From Marmoricola endophyticus (GTDB taxonomy: Bacteria > Actinomycetota > Actinomycetes > Propionibacteriales > Nocardioidaceae), in contig NZ_BMKQ01000001.1 of assembly GCF_014644415.1 (NCBI RefSeq), positions 858,861 to 922,860 on the forward strand: a stretch of DNA of 64,000 nucleotides, given 5' to 3'. Made by a program: the position numbers and the translations under genes. The notes below the pieces were generated by a model, which was given only the letters and a program-made list of their open reading frames with translations, was not told the DNA's origin and ran no database searches. Each line of letters begins with the position of its first letter. Position 1 is the stretch's first letter. Positions 44,893 through 53,521 of the stretch are shown piece by piece.

Positions 44893-46004
44893 CGGTCCTC
44901 CCCCAGGCCGGGCAGCAGCACCGGTGGCACCGGTGCGTCCTGCGTGGTCGCGACCCGCTTGCCGGCCGCCTTCGCCTTGCTGTTCGGCGTCGCGGTCGGC
45001 GCCGGCTGCTGCGCGGCTCCCGCCCACACCGACAGCTCGTTGAGGTTCAGCCGGGTCTGCAGCTGACCGTTCTTCGCGTCGTAGGTCTTGAGGAAGTTCT
45101 GCAGCGCCAGCGGCAGGTCGCGTACGGACTCCTCCAGCGAGTCCTGCTGGCGCACCAGCGTGCGGGTCGGGCCGATCAGCTTGGTCACGCTGGCGGTGAG
45201 GTTGTCGCGGTTCTCGCGGATGAAGTCGTCGATCACCGCGAGCGCCGCGCCGAGGTTCTTCACCGCGTCCTGCAGGTCGGTGCGGTCCTCGGCGAGGTAG
45301 CCGGTGACGTCAGCGAGCTGGTCGTTGACCTTCGCCACCCCGCGGTCGTTGGCGGCCAGCGTGTCGTTGAAGTCCTTGAGATTCGACACGGTGTCGAACA
45401 GGTCGTCGTCGGAGCCCGACAGGGTGCCGGTCAGCTTGCCGAACTCGCGCAGCACCGTGTTGATCTTCTGGCCGTTGCCGTCGAGGTTGTCGGCGCCGAC
45501 CTTCACCAGCCTCGACAGCGAGCCGTCCTTGTTGGCGCCGTTCGGGCCGAGCGCCTTCGACAGGTCGTCGAGGCTCTTGTAGAGCTCGTCGACCTCGACC
45601 GGCGTCGCCGTCCTCGACTCGGGGATGAACGCCCCGCTGCGCATCGAGGCCGACCCGGTGTCCCAGGGTTCGGTGAACTGGACGTACCGGTCGCTGACCA
45701 GCGTCGGCGCGACGATCGCCGCACCGGTGTCGGCGGCGACCTTCTGGTCCGGGTCCACGTCCATCGAGACCCGGACCTCCTTGCCGACCGGGGTGATCTT
45801 CGTGACCGTCCCGACCGGCAGGCCGAGCACGCGCACGTCGGAGCCGGGGTAGAGCCCGACCGAGTTGGAGAACATCGCGGTCACCCGGGTCGGGTCCTGG
45901 CGCGTGACGAGCCTCCAGCCGACGGCCACGAGCGCCACCGCCAGCACGACGAGCGCGACCAGCAGCACGCGGCTGCGCGCCAGTCCTCTCAGGATGCCGC
46001 TCAC
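44889..46004 (-). CDS. mceD: MceD-type MlaD-domain protein
   Basis: A 371-residue protein from GTG 46004 (VSGILRGLARSRVLLVALVV). One N-terminal membrane helix, then the MlaD domain (RVTAMFSNSVGLYPGSDVRV, LGLPVGTVTKITPVGKEVRV, LVSDRYVQFTEPW), a helical tunnel region (NLGAALAVIDDFIRENRDNL) and a Pro/Ala/Lys tail. Subunit of the Mce tunnel. Overlaps both neighbours by 4 nt. Confidence 0.9.
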   Translation of the reverse strand: MSGILRGLARSRVLLVALVVLAVALVAVGWRLVTRQDPTRVTAMFSNSVGLYPGSDVRVLGLPVGTVTKITPVGKEVRVSMDVDPDQKVAADTGAAIVAPTLVSDRYVQFTEPWDTGSASMRSGAFIPESRTATPVEVDELYKSLDDLSKALGPNGANKDGSLSRLVKVGADNLDGNGQKINTVLREFGKLTGTLSGSDDDLFDTVSNLKDFNDTLAANDRGVAKVNDQLADVTGYLAEDRTDLQDAVKNLGAALAVIDDFIRENRDNLTASVTKLIGPTRTLVRQQDSLEESVRDLPLALQNFLKTYDAKNGQLQTRLNLNELSVWAGAAQQPAPTATPNSKAKAAGKRVATTQDAPVPPVLLPGLGEDR

Positions 46005-47044
46005 TGGGCTCCTCCCTTGCCGCCGGGGTTGCAGTTGCGGGCGACGTCGTTGTCCAGCTGCGGGTAGCCGGCGTCCGGCCCCTGGGTCTGGAACAGGCCG
46101 CAGGCGTAGACGTCGATCCAGGGCCCGTTGCCGATCGCCGAGGTCAGCACCCGGTAGTACGGCCCGAGCAGCTTCACCGCCGAGTCGAGGTTGGTCTGGT
46201 TGCGGCTGAGGATCTCCGAGACCCGGTCCAGCTTCGCGAGCGCGGGTCGCAGGGTGTCCTGGTTGTCCGCGACCAGTCCTTGCAGCTGGGTGCCGAGCTC
46301 GGCGGTCCCCCGCAGCAGGTCGCTGATGGTCTGCCGGCGCTGCTGCAGCTCGGCCAGCAGCCGGTTGCCGTCCTGGATCAGCGAGCCGATCTGGGCACGC
46401 CGCTCGCGCAGGACCTGGGAGATCTTCGCGGTGTTGGCCAGCAGCTCGGCGATCTGCTGGTCCCGTGTCGAGATCGTCTTCGACAGCGCCGTGAGCCCGT
46501 CGAGGGTGCCGCGCAGGTCATCCGGGGTGTTCTCGAAGGTGCTCGACAGGGCGTCGAAGCTCTGCTCGAGCTGCCCGGTGTCGATCTCGCTGACCTGGCT
46601 GGAGAGCCTCGAGAGGGTCTGGGTGACGTCGTACGGAGCGGTGGTGCGCGACAGCGGGATCGTGCCGCCCTTCTCCATCTCCGTCGAGCCGGTCGAGTCC
46701 AGGGCGAGGTACTTCTGACCCAGCAGCGTCTTGATCGCGATCGAGGCCGACGACGAGCTGCCGACCCAGGTGTCCTTGACGGCGAAGTCGACCATGATCT
46801 GCTTGCCGTCCAGGTGCATCCCCTGGACCTCGCCGACCTTCACGCCGGCCAGGCGGACCTCGTCGCCCTCCTTGAGACCGGCGGCCTCGGAGAACGCCGC
46901 GTGGTACGTCGTACCGGCGCCGACCACCGGCAGTCGGGAGAGGTTGAAGGCCAGCGCGAAGAGCACCACCAGCGCGACCGTGCCGATCGTCGCGATGACC
47001 TTGAGGTTGCGCTCCTGGAAGGAGCGGTCGGGCAGGAGCCTCAT
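46001..47044 (-). CDS. mceC: MceC-type MlaD-domain protein
   Basis: A 347-residue protein from ATG 47044 (MRLLPDRSFQERNLKVIATI); the ATG overlaps the mceB stop (ATGA). Membrane helix, MlaD domain (TYHAAFSEAAGLKEGDEVRL, AGVKVGEVQGMHLDGKQI, LLGQKYLALDSTGS), helical region (LRERRAQIGSLIQDGNRLL) and a C-terminal VARNCNPGGKG. Relative to mycobacterial MceC it lacks a long Pro-rich tail. Confidence 0.9.
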   Translation of the reverse strand: MRLLPDRSFQERNLKVIATIGTVALVVLFALAFNLSRLPVVGAGTTYHAAFSEAAGLKEGDEVRLAGVKVGEVQGMHLDGKQIMVDFAVKDTWVGSSSSASIAIKTLLGQKYLALDSTGSTEMEKGGTIPLSRTTAPYDVTQTLSRLSSQVSEIDTGQLEQSFDALSSTFENTPDDLRGTLDGLTALSKTISTRDQQIAELLANTAKISQVLRERRAQIGSLIQDGNRLLAELQQRRQTISDLLRGTAELGTQLQGLVADNQDTLRPALAKLDRVSEILSRNQTNLDSAVKLLGPYYRVLTSAIGNGPWIDVYACGLFQTQGPDAGYPQLDNDVARNCNPGGKGGAQ

Positions 47045-48066
47045 CCGTTGCACCTCTCCGCCACCGGCTTCGCGCCGTAGTCGCCGCGGTAGCCCTCGGG
47101 CTGCGGGAAGGTCGTGCCCGGCTGGGTCTGGATCGAGCAGACGTAGCCGTTGAGCCACGAGCCGTAGCTGGCCGTACGCCCGAGCGCGTCGAGCTTGATC
47201 GGCAGCTTCGCGAGGAAGTCGTCGATCACCGGCTCGTTGTCGGACAGGTTCTTCGACAGCGCGCCGAGGGAGACGATCGAGCGCTTGAGTGGTGCACGCC
47301 CCTCCTCCAGCAGCCCGGAGACGCTGACCGTCAGGTCGCCGAGCCCGTCGAGGGTGCTGCCGATGGTCTTGCGGTCCTCCGCCAGACCGCTGACCAGCCG
47401 CTGCAGGGTGACGATCGTCGTCGACAGCTCGTCGGCGCGGCCGTTGACGACCGCGAGGACCGAGTTGAGGTTGTCGATCAGCTGACCGATCACCCGGTCC
47501 TTGGCCGCGATCGTCTTCGTCAGCCGCGCGGTGCTGGACAGCAGGCTCTCCACCGTCGAGCCCTCGCCCTGGAAGACCTGGACGATCTGGTAGCTGAGCT
47601 TGTTCACGTCGTCGGGGTCGAGCAGCCGGAACAGTGGCTGGAAGCCGTTGAACAGCATCGTGAGGTTGAGCGCCGGCTGCGTGTGGTCGGTGTCGAAGAC
47701 CGCACCGGCCGGCATCGAGACGCTCGAGTCGCCCTGGTTCAGCGCGATGTAGCGCTGACCGACGAGGTTGCGGAAGCGCAGCGCAGCGACGGTGCCCCGC
47801 ATCAGCGGCACGTCGGGGTCGACCTCGAAGCGGACCTTGGCCACCCGGTGGTCCGAGACCGAGATGTCGTCGACCTGGCCGACCCGGACCCCGGCCATCC
47901 GCACGTCGTCGCCCTTGTTGAGGCTGGTGGCGTCGGTGAACAGCGCGGTGTACGACGTACCCCCGCCCGAGGAGCTGCGGATGGTGGCGCCCAGCGCGAC
48001 CGTCGCGAGCACGGTCACCACGATGAAGACGAGGCTCTTGACGATCGTCGGTGTCAGCGACTTCAC
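47041..48066 (-). CDS. mceB: MceB-type MlaD-domain protein
   Basis: A 341-residue protein from GTG 48066 (VKSLTPTIVKSLVFIVVTVL). Membrane helix, MlaD domain (SYTALFTDATSLNKGDDVRM, AGVRVGQVDDISVSDHRVAK, LVGQRYIALNQGD), helical region (LNSVLAVVNGRADELSTTIV) and a Cys-containing C-terminus (GYVCSIQTQPGTTFPQPEGY). Overlaps both neighbours by 4 nt. Confidence 0.9.
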   Translation of the reverse strand: MKSLTPTIVKSLVFIVVTVLATVALGATIRSSSGGGTSYTALFTDATSLNKGDDVRMAGVRVGQVDDISVSDHRVAKVRFEVDPDVPLMRGTVAALRFRNLVGQRYIALNQGDSSVSMPAGAVFDTDHTQPALNLTMLFNGFQPLFRLLDPDDVNKLSYQIVQVFQGEGSTVESLLSSTARLTKTIAAKDRVIGQLIDNLNSVLAVVNGRADELSTTIVTLQRLVSGLAEDRKTIGSTLDGLGDLTVSVSGLLEEGRAPLKRSIVSLGALSKNLSDNEPVIDDFLAKLPIKLDALGRTASYGSWLNGYVCSIQTQPGTTFPQPEGYRGDYGAKPVAERCNG

Positions 48067-49433
48067 GAGACCGCCACCGTCCTCCCGCGCATCGTCGGGC
48101 CGAGCAGCAGGCTGCTCCAGCGCGGGTACGTCGCCGGGTCCTTGCCCTCGCCCGGCGCGACCAGCTCGGCGATCAGCTGGTTCTCGGCCGGCGAGTTCGC
48201 CTTGCCCAGGCCCTCCCCCGCGGCGGCCTGGGCGCTGGCGAGACTGCGTGCGGCCGAAGCCTTCGCGACACTCGGCTCGCCCTCGACCGTCGGCGTGGCC
48301 GCGGTCGCCAGCGAACCGGCGGCACCGTCCCTCGCACCCGGGAAGTACGGGCACGCCGCCTTCTTGCGCGAGTAGCGCACCGCGTCCTTGCCGGGGCGGT
48401 ACGGCGCCGGCGCGTCGGTGACGGTGAGTGTCGCGTGCAGGCCGGGCTCCTTGGTCCCCTTGCCGAGGACGGTGTCCATCCGCGGGATGAACTCGCGCAG
48501 CGCCTTGAGCGTGCACGGGAACGTCGAGGCGTACGGCGCGACCGCATCCAGCGCCCGCCGCCCCTGCTGGGAGACGACGACGATGGTGTCCTCGTTGGGG
48601 ACCAGGAACCCGCGTGTGGTGTCGCTCGCGCTGGCGACCGTGGCGTAGACCGCGCTCAGCTCCTGTCGCTGGTCGGCGATCGTGCGCGAGGTGACGCTCA
48701 GGTCGTCCAGGCCGGCCAGCAGGTCCGGGACGGCGTCGTCGTACTGCTGCGCGACGGTGCCGAGGCGGTCGAGGTCGCGCGCCAGCTGGGGGACGTCGGG
48801 GTTGAGCTTGGTGAGGTAGCCCCCCGCCTGGCTCAGCGTGTCGCCGAGGTCGCCGCCCTGCCCGCGCAGGGCGGTCGCGATCTCGCTCAGGGTGGCCGAG
48901 ATCTTCTCCGGCTGCACGGCGGTGAGCAGCGGGAGCAGCTGGTCGAAGAGCTGCTCGAGCTCCTGGGCCTGGCTGGAGGTGTCCTGCATGACGGTGTCGC
49001 CGCTCCGCAGCGGGTCGCCGGCGCTGGCCCCGTCGGAGCTGTCGGCCAACGAGACGTACCGCTCGCCGAACAGGGTCTTGGGCAGCAGTCGCGCGGTCGT
49101 GCTCGCCGGGATCTCCTTGGCCTTGTCCGGCTGCAGCTGCAGGTGGATGGTCGCGCCGCCCTCGCTCGGGTCGATCTCGGTGACCCGGCCCACCGGGACG
49201 CCGCGCACCTTCACGTCGGAGCCCTTCTGCAGCGCGTTGCCCACGCTGTCGGCCTTGAGCGTCACGTCGACGGTGTCCGTGAACGCCTTGTCGTAGACGA
49301 GCACGGCGACGAGGACGACGACGAGCGCCGCGGCGACGTACACCACGCCGAGGCCGGCGCTGACCGTCCGCCGCACCCGCGCCTTGCGCACCGCCGCCGT
49401 CAGCGGCGCCTGGCCGGAGTGCTGGCCGCTCAT
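48063..49433 (-). CDS. mceA: MceA-type MlaD-domain protein
   Basis: A 456-residue protein from ATG 49433 (MSGQHSGQAPLTAAVRKARV), with the ATG overlapping the YrbEB stop. One membrane helix (VVYVAAALVVVLVAVLVYDK), then the MlaD domain (VDVTLKADSVGNALQKGSDV, VRGVPVGRVTEIDPSEGG, LFGERYVSLADS), long helices, and a C-terminal Ala-rich extension of about 90 residues. MceA is the first of the six tunnel subunits. The adjacent desaturase fits a lipid substrate, but the exact cargo is not shown by the sequence. Confidence 0.9.
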   Translation of the reverse strand: MSGQHSGQAPLTAAVRKARVRRTVSAGLGVVYVAAALVVVLVAVLVYDKAFTDTVDVTLKADSVGNALQKGSDVKVRGVPVGRVTEIDPSEGGATIHLQLQPDKAKEIPASTTARLLPKTLFGERYVSLADSSDGASAGDPLRSGDTVMQDTSSQAQELEQLFDQLLPLLTAVQPEKISATLSEIATALRGQGGDLGDTLSQAGGYLTKLNPDVPQLARDLDRLGTVAQQYDDAVPDLLAGLDDLSVTSRTIADQRQELSAVYATVASASDTTRGFLVPNEDTIVVVSQQGRRALDAVAPYASTFPCTLKALREFIPRMDTVLGKGTKEPGLHATLTVTDAPAPYRPGKDAVRYSRKKAACPYFPGARDGAAGSLATAATPTVEGEPSVAKASAARSLASAQAAAGEGLGKANSPAENQLIAELVAPGEGKDPATYPRWSSLLLGPTMRGRTVAVS

Positions 49434-50266
49434 CCGGCGATCCGCACGGTGGTGGTGGCCCCCCACAGGGCGAAGGACAGGATCAGGTCGAGGACCGCGA
49501 CGGTGACGATGGAGCGGCGCACGGCCAGGCCCACCGCGCGGCCGACCCCACCGGGCCCGCCCTCGGCGCGGAAGCCGTAGAAGCAGTGGATGAGGATGAT
49601 CAGCACCGCGAAGACGATCACCTTCACGAACGACAGCAGGATGTCCTGCGGTGGCAGGAAGAGCCCGAAGTAGTGGTCGTACGTGCCTGCGGACTGGCCG
49701 TAGAAGTTCACCGTCACCACCCGCGCGCCGAGGTACGACGTCAGCAGCCCGATCACGTAGAGCGGGATCACAGCGATGAACCCGGCGATGATCCGGGTCG
49801 AGACGAGGTACGGGACGCTCGGCACCGCCATCACCTCGAGCGCGTCGATCTCCTCCGAGATCCGCATCGCGCCGAGCTGTGCGGTGAAGCCGGACCCGAC
49901 GGTCGCCGAGAGCGCCAGGGCGGCCACCAGCGGGGCGATCTCGCGGGTGTTGAAGTACGCCGAGATGAAGCCGTTCAGCGTCGAGGTGCCGATCTGGTCG
50001 AGCGCCGCGTAGCCCTGCAGGCCCACCACCGACCCGGTGAACAGGCTCAGCCCCACCATCACGCCGATGGTCCCGCCGATGACCGCCAGGGCACCGGAGC
50101 CGAAGGAGACCTCGGCCAGGAGCGCGACGACCGCCTTGGGGTAGCGGACGATCGCGCCGGGGATCCAGGCCAGCGAGCGGGCGTGGAAGCGCAGCTCCTC
50201 GCCGAGCCCGACGAGGGTGTCGTACGGCCAGCGCAGGCCGCTGCCGATGACGTCGCGTGCCGCCAT
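49430..50266 (-). CDS. YrbEB-type MlaE permease
   Basis: A 278-residue protein with about five membrane helices. The MlaE-family motif FTAQLGAMRISEEIDALEVM (EQ-loop like, with the E-I-D-A-L core that contacts the ATPase) is near residue 133-152, and FVKVIVFAVLIILIHCFYGF near the end. With the permease half of the fused upstream protein it makes the transmembrane dimer of the Mce importer. The ATG is one base after the stop of the fused gene (TGAGATG) and its stop overlaps mceA. Confidence 0.92.
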   Translation of the reverse strand: MAARDVIGSGLRWPYDTLVGLGEELRFHARSLAWIPGAIVRYPKAVVALLAEVSFGSGALAVIGGTIGVMVGLSLFTGSVVGLQGYAALDQIGTSTLNGFISAYFNTREIAPLVAALALSATVGSGFTAQLGAMRISEEIDALEVMAVPSVPYLVSTRIIAGFIAVIPLYVIGLLTSYLGARVVTVNFYGQSAGTYDHYFGLFLPPQDILLSFVKVIVFAVLIILIHCFYGFRAEGGPGGVGRAVGLAVRRSIVTVAVLDLILSFALWGATTTVRIAG

Positions 50267-50267
50267 C

Positions 50268-52061
50268 TCAGGCCCCCTTCGCCGGGACGATCTGGAGGTA
50301 GAGCGTGGTGATCGCGAAGTTCACGAAGAACAGCAGCAGGAAGGTGATCACGACCGACTGGTTCACCGAGTCCCCCACGCCCTTCGGCCCGCCCTTGGGG
50401 TTGAGCCCGCGGTGCGCGGCGACCAGCGCCGCGATGAAGCCGAAGATCGCCGCCTTGATCTCACCGACGAACAGGTCCTGGATCTGCGCCAGCGCGGTGA
50501 AGCTGGCGAGGTACGCCCCGGGCGTACCGCCCTGCACGACGACGTTGAAGAAGTAGCCGCCGAGCACGCCGACCACCGAGACCAGACCGTTGAGCAGCAG
50601 CGCCACGAGCACGGCGCCGTGGGCGCGCGGCACGATCAGCCGCTGCACCGGGTTGACCCCGAGCACCTTCATCGCGTCGATCTCCTCGCGGATGGTCCGC
50701 GACCCGAGGTCCGCGCAGATGGCGGCACCCCCCGCCCCTGCGATGACCAGCGCGGTGACGATGGGGCTGGCCTGCTGGACCACGGCCAGCACGCTGGCCG
50801 CGCCGGTGAACGACTGGGCGCCGATCTGGACCGTCAGCGAGCCGAGCTGCAGCGCGATCACCGCACCGAACGGGATCGCCACCAGGGCGGCGGGGAGGAT
50901 CGAGACGCGGGCGAGGAACCAGAACTGCTCGATCGTCTCGCGCCAGGCGTACGGACGCCGCAGGCTCAGGCGCAGCACCTCCAGCCCGAGCGCGAGCACG
51001 TCGCCGAGCAGGTCGATCCCGCGACCGATGGCCGTGGTCCTCGGTGGCGGGGGCAGAGGCGCCTTCTCCTCGCGCCCGCCGACGGTCAGCAGGTCCGCGG
51101 GGTCGGTGCCGACGAGACGGTCGCGGTGGCGCAGCGCGCCCTCGCGCACCGAGCCGTCGCTCGGCGTCAGCTGGTCGGGGATCGCGGGGGCGGCGACCGG
51201 CTCGGACGCGCGCCGAGCGCGGGTGAGCAGTGCCGTACCCCCACCGGCGTGGTCCTCGGACGCGCTCGCCTCGGCGATCGTCGTGTCGGCCTCCTCCGAC
51301 ATCGCGATCGGCCCCTGGCGGCGGCCCTCCATGAACTGCTCGACGACCGGGTCCTGGCTGGTCAGCACCAGCTCGCGGGGGCCGAAGACGACCAGCTCGC
51401 GCCGGTAGAGCATGCCGATGTTGTCGGGGAGCGTGCGCGCCAGCTCGATGTTGTGCGTGACCATCAGGATCGTGGCGTCGGTAGCGGCGTTGACGTCCAT
51501 GATCAGCTGCGCGAGGAACGCCGTACGGACCGGGTCGAGGCCGGAGTCGGGCTCGTCGCAGAGCACGATGTCCGGGTCGGTGACCAGCGAGCGGGCCAGA
51601 CCGGCGCGCTTGCGCATCCCGCCGGAGACCTCGCCGGGGAGCTTGTGCTCCTCGCCGACGAGGCCGACCAGCTCGAGCTTGTCGTACACGGTGCTGCGGA
51701 TCTCGGACTCGCTCAGGTGGGTGTGCTCGCGCAGCGGGAAGGCGACGTTGTCGTACACCGACATCGAGCCGAACATCGCGCCGTCCTGGAACAGCACGCC
51801 GAAGCGGCGGCGCACCTCCTGCCGCTCGGCCTCGCTGGCGGTGACCATGTCGACGCCGTCGATCACGCAGGAGCCGGCCTCGGGACGCAGCAGCCCCATG
51901 ACGGACTTGAGGAAGACCGACTTCCCGGTGCCGGACGGGCCGAGCAGCGCCGTGATCTCCCCGGGCGGGAGGTCGAGCGAGACGTCACGCCAGATGTTCT
52001 GGGCGCCGAAGCTCTTGGTCAGACCGCGGATCTCCACGCTCGCGCCGCCTCGCGCCATCAA
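50268..52061 (-). CDS. MceG-type ABC ATPase fused to YrbEA permease
   Basis: A 597-residue protein from ATG 52061 (MARGGASVEIRGLTKSFGAQ). Residues 1-255 are an MceG/Mkl-like ATPase: Walker A GPSGTGKS at 40-47, Q-loop Gln91, signature VSGGM at 144-148, Walker B DIVLCDE at 163-169, switch His202, and the Mkl-type tail RRQGPIAMSEEADTT. Residues about 256-344 are a charged/Pro linker. Residues 345-597 are a complete MlaE permease (FLARVSILPAALVAIPFGAV, TIREEIDAMKVLGVNPVQR). There is no stop, gap or good internal ribosome site between the halves, so a single polypeptide is expected. In mycobacteria mceG is an unlinked separate gene. This gene heads the mce operon. Confidence 0.88.
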   Translation of the reverse strand: MMARGGASVEIRGLTKSFGAQNIWRDVSLDLPPGEITALLGPSGTGKSVFLKSVMGLLRPEAGSCVIDGVDMVTASEAERQEVRRRFGVLFQDGAMFGSMSVYDNVAFPLREHTHLSESEIRSTVYDKLELVGLVGEEHKLPGEVSGGMRKRAGLARSLVTDPDIVLCDEPDSGLDPVRTAFLAQLIMDVNAATDATILMVTHNIELARTLPDNIGMLYRRELVVFGPRELVLTSQDPVVEQFMEGRRQGPIAMSEEADTTIAEASASEDHAGGGTALLTRARRASEPVAAPAIPDQLTPSDGSVREGALRHRDRLVGTDPADLLTVGGREEKAPLPPPPRTTAIGRGIDLLGDVLALGLEVLRLSLRRPYAWRETIEQFWFLARVSILPAALVAIPFGAVIALQLGSLTVQIGAQSFTGAASVLAVVQQASPIVTALVIAGAGGAAICADLGSRTIREEIDAMKVLGVNPVQRLIVPRAHGAVLVALLLNGLVSVVGVLGGYFFNVVVQGGTPGAYLASFTALAQIQDLFVGEIKAAIFGFIAALVAAHRGLNPKGGPKGVGDSVNQSVVITFLLLFFVNFAITTLYLQIVPAKGA

Positions 52062-52213
52062 GCCGTCCTCCCCGAAGGTGTCTCGGACGCGGGCCCGGCC
52101 GAGAGAGGCACCGAACCCGGATTCGGTGCGGAGGCCATGTGACCAAGGCGACAGACCGGCGGCAAGGGTGTAGCGCCGACAATCTGGCGCAGTTACCTGT
52201 TCGAGACCCTGTC

Positions 52214-52231
52214 TTGTCACCGGTGTGACAA
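52214..52231. promoter_or_regulatory. Operator TTGTCAC-N4-GTGACAA, copy d
   Basis: TTGTCACCGGTGTGACAA, perfect 7-bp arms, in the 304-bp region between the mce operon and the ferredoxin reductase gene. Same core as the operators of pucR A and two secreted-protein genes. It lies about 153 bp before the mce operon start and 135 bp before the reductase ATG, so it could serve either. Confidence 0.7.
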
Positions 52232-52283
52232 CCGCCATGGCTCGAGGCCGCCACCGGCGTCTCTGCGCGGGCCGGACAGCGCT

Positions 52284-52300
52284 TTGTTCGTCGCGAACAA
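52284..52300. promoter_or_regulatory. Palindrome TTGTTCG-N3-CGAACAA
   Basis: Perfect 7-bp arms with a TCG spacer, 66 bp before the ferredoxin reductase ATG, where a repressor such as a TetR-family protein would block the promoter. Distinct from the TTGTCAC operator. No tetR gene is in the window. Confidence 0.6.
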
Positions 52301-52365
52301 CGATTCGTTGCAGAATCACGTTGCGGACCCATGTGCTCACACCTGCGGACAGCCAGGATGGAGCC

Positions 52366-53481
52366 ATGAGTTCGGCAGCACTCCCCCACCGCGGGGCCCG
52401 CCTGCGCGACCGGCTGACCCGCGTCGCCGAGGCGGCGACCACGCCGCTGCTGCCCGCCGACTACCTTGACATGTTCGCGCCGCTGCGCTCGGGCGCAGAC
52501 CTGCGCGGCCGGATCGAGGAGATCCACCCGGAGACCGCCGACGCCGCCACCATCGTGATCCGCCCGGGCGCGGACTGGGCCGGCCACGTGCCGGGGCAGT
52601 ACCTCCGGATCGGGATCGACGTCGACGGCGTACGCCTGTGGCGCGCGTACTCCCTGACCCACGGCCCTCGCGCCGACGGCCGGATCTCGGTCACGGTCAA
52701 GGCCGTGCCCGACGGCAAGGTCAGCAACCACCTCGTCCACCAGGCCCGACCGGGCACGCTGGTGCACCTCGAGCAGGCGGCGGGCGAGTTCGTCCTGCCG
52801 CCCGAGGGAGGCAAGTTCCTCTTCGTCACCGCCGGGTCCGGGATCACGCCCGTGATCGGGATGCTGCGCAACCTGTTCCCCGCGACCGACGAGGGCGTCG
52901 TCCGCCTCCCGCGCAGCGAGGCCTTCGACGTCACCGTCCTGCACGTCGCGCCCAGCGCGCCGGACTCGATCTTCGCCACCAACCTGCGCGAGCTGGCCGA
53001 GGCCGGGGTGATCGACCTGGTCGCGAGGTACGACGACGAGCACGGCGTGCTCGACCTCGCCGACCTCGAGTCGCTGGTGCCCGACGTCGGGGCGCGCGCG
53101 ACGTACGCCTGCGGCCCGGCGGGTCTCCTCGACGCGCTGGCCGTGCACCACGACGAGCGCGGCCTCGCGCTGTTCGTCGAGCAGTTCCGCACCGGCACCC
53201 GCGTGGTCGCCGAGGGCGGGACGCTCACCTGCTCCAAGAGCGGCATCGACTCGATCGAGGCCGACGGCGCCACCCCGCTGCTCGACGTCGCCGAGGAGGC
53301 CGGCGTGCTGATGCCCTCCGGCTGCCGGATGGGCGTGTGCTTCGGCTGCGTCCTCCCGCTGCGCGAGGGCTCCGTGCGCGACCTGCGCAACGGCGAGATC
53401 ACCAGCGCCGAGCCGGGCGACAACGTCATCGTCCAAACCTGCATCAACGCCGCCGCCGGCCCGGTCGACCTCGTCGTCTGA
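52366..53481 (+). CDS. Ferredoxin reductase with C-terminal 2Fe-2S domain
   Basis: A 371-residue protein from ATG 52366 with GGATGG-type Shine-Dalgarno. The FAD domain has WRAYSLTHGPRADGRISVTV, the NAD domain has FVTAGSGITPVIGMLRNLF and ATYACGPAGLLDAL, and the C-terminal plant-type 2Fe-2S domain has Cys320, Cys325, Cys328 and Cys359 (C-x4-C-x2-C-x30-C). This is the layout of the mycobacterial Rv3230c partner of DesA3. It passes electrons from NADPH to the desaturase encoded 40 nt downstream. Same operon; the promoter region is shared with mce. Confidence 0.9.
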   Translation: MSSAALPHRGARLRDRLTRVAEAATTPLLPADYLDMFAPLRSGADLRGRIEEIHPETADAATIVIRPGADWAGHVPGQYLRIGIDVDGVRLWRAYSLTHGPRADGRISVTVKAVPDGKVSNHLVHQARPGTLVHLEQAAGEFVLPPEGGKFLFVTAGSGITPVIGMLRNLFPATDEGVVRLPRSEAFDVTVLHVAPSAPDSIFATNLRELAEAGVIDLVARYDDEHGVLDLADLESLVPDVGARATYACGPAGLLDALAVHHDERGLALFVEQFRTGTRVVAEGGTLTCSKSGIDSIEADGATPLLDVAEEAGVLMPSGCRMGVCFGCVLPLREGSVRDLRNGEITSAEPGDNVIVQTCINAAAGPVDLVV

Positions 53482-53521
53482 CCACCACCCCACTGCTCTC
53501 CCCACCGAGAAGGAGAATCTG

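Noticed and set aside
52062-52442. Longer N-terminus of the fused ATPase-permease
   Set aside because: The extension would cross both palindromes and the promoter region of the divergent reductase gene and has no similarity to ATPases.
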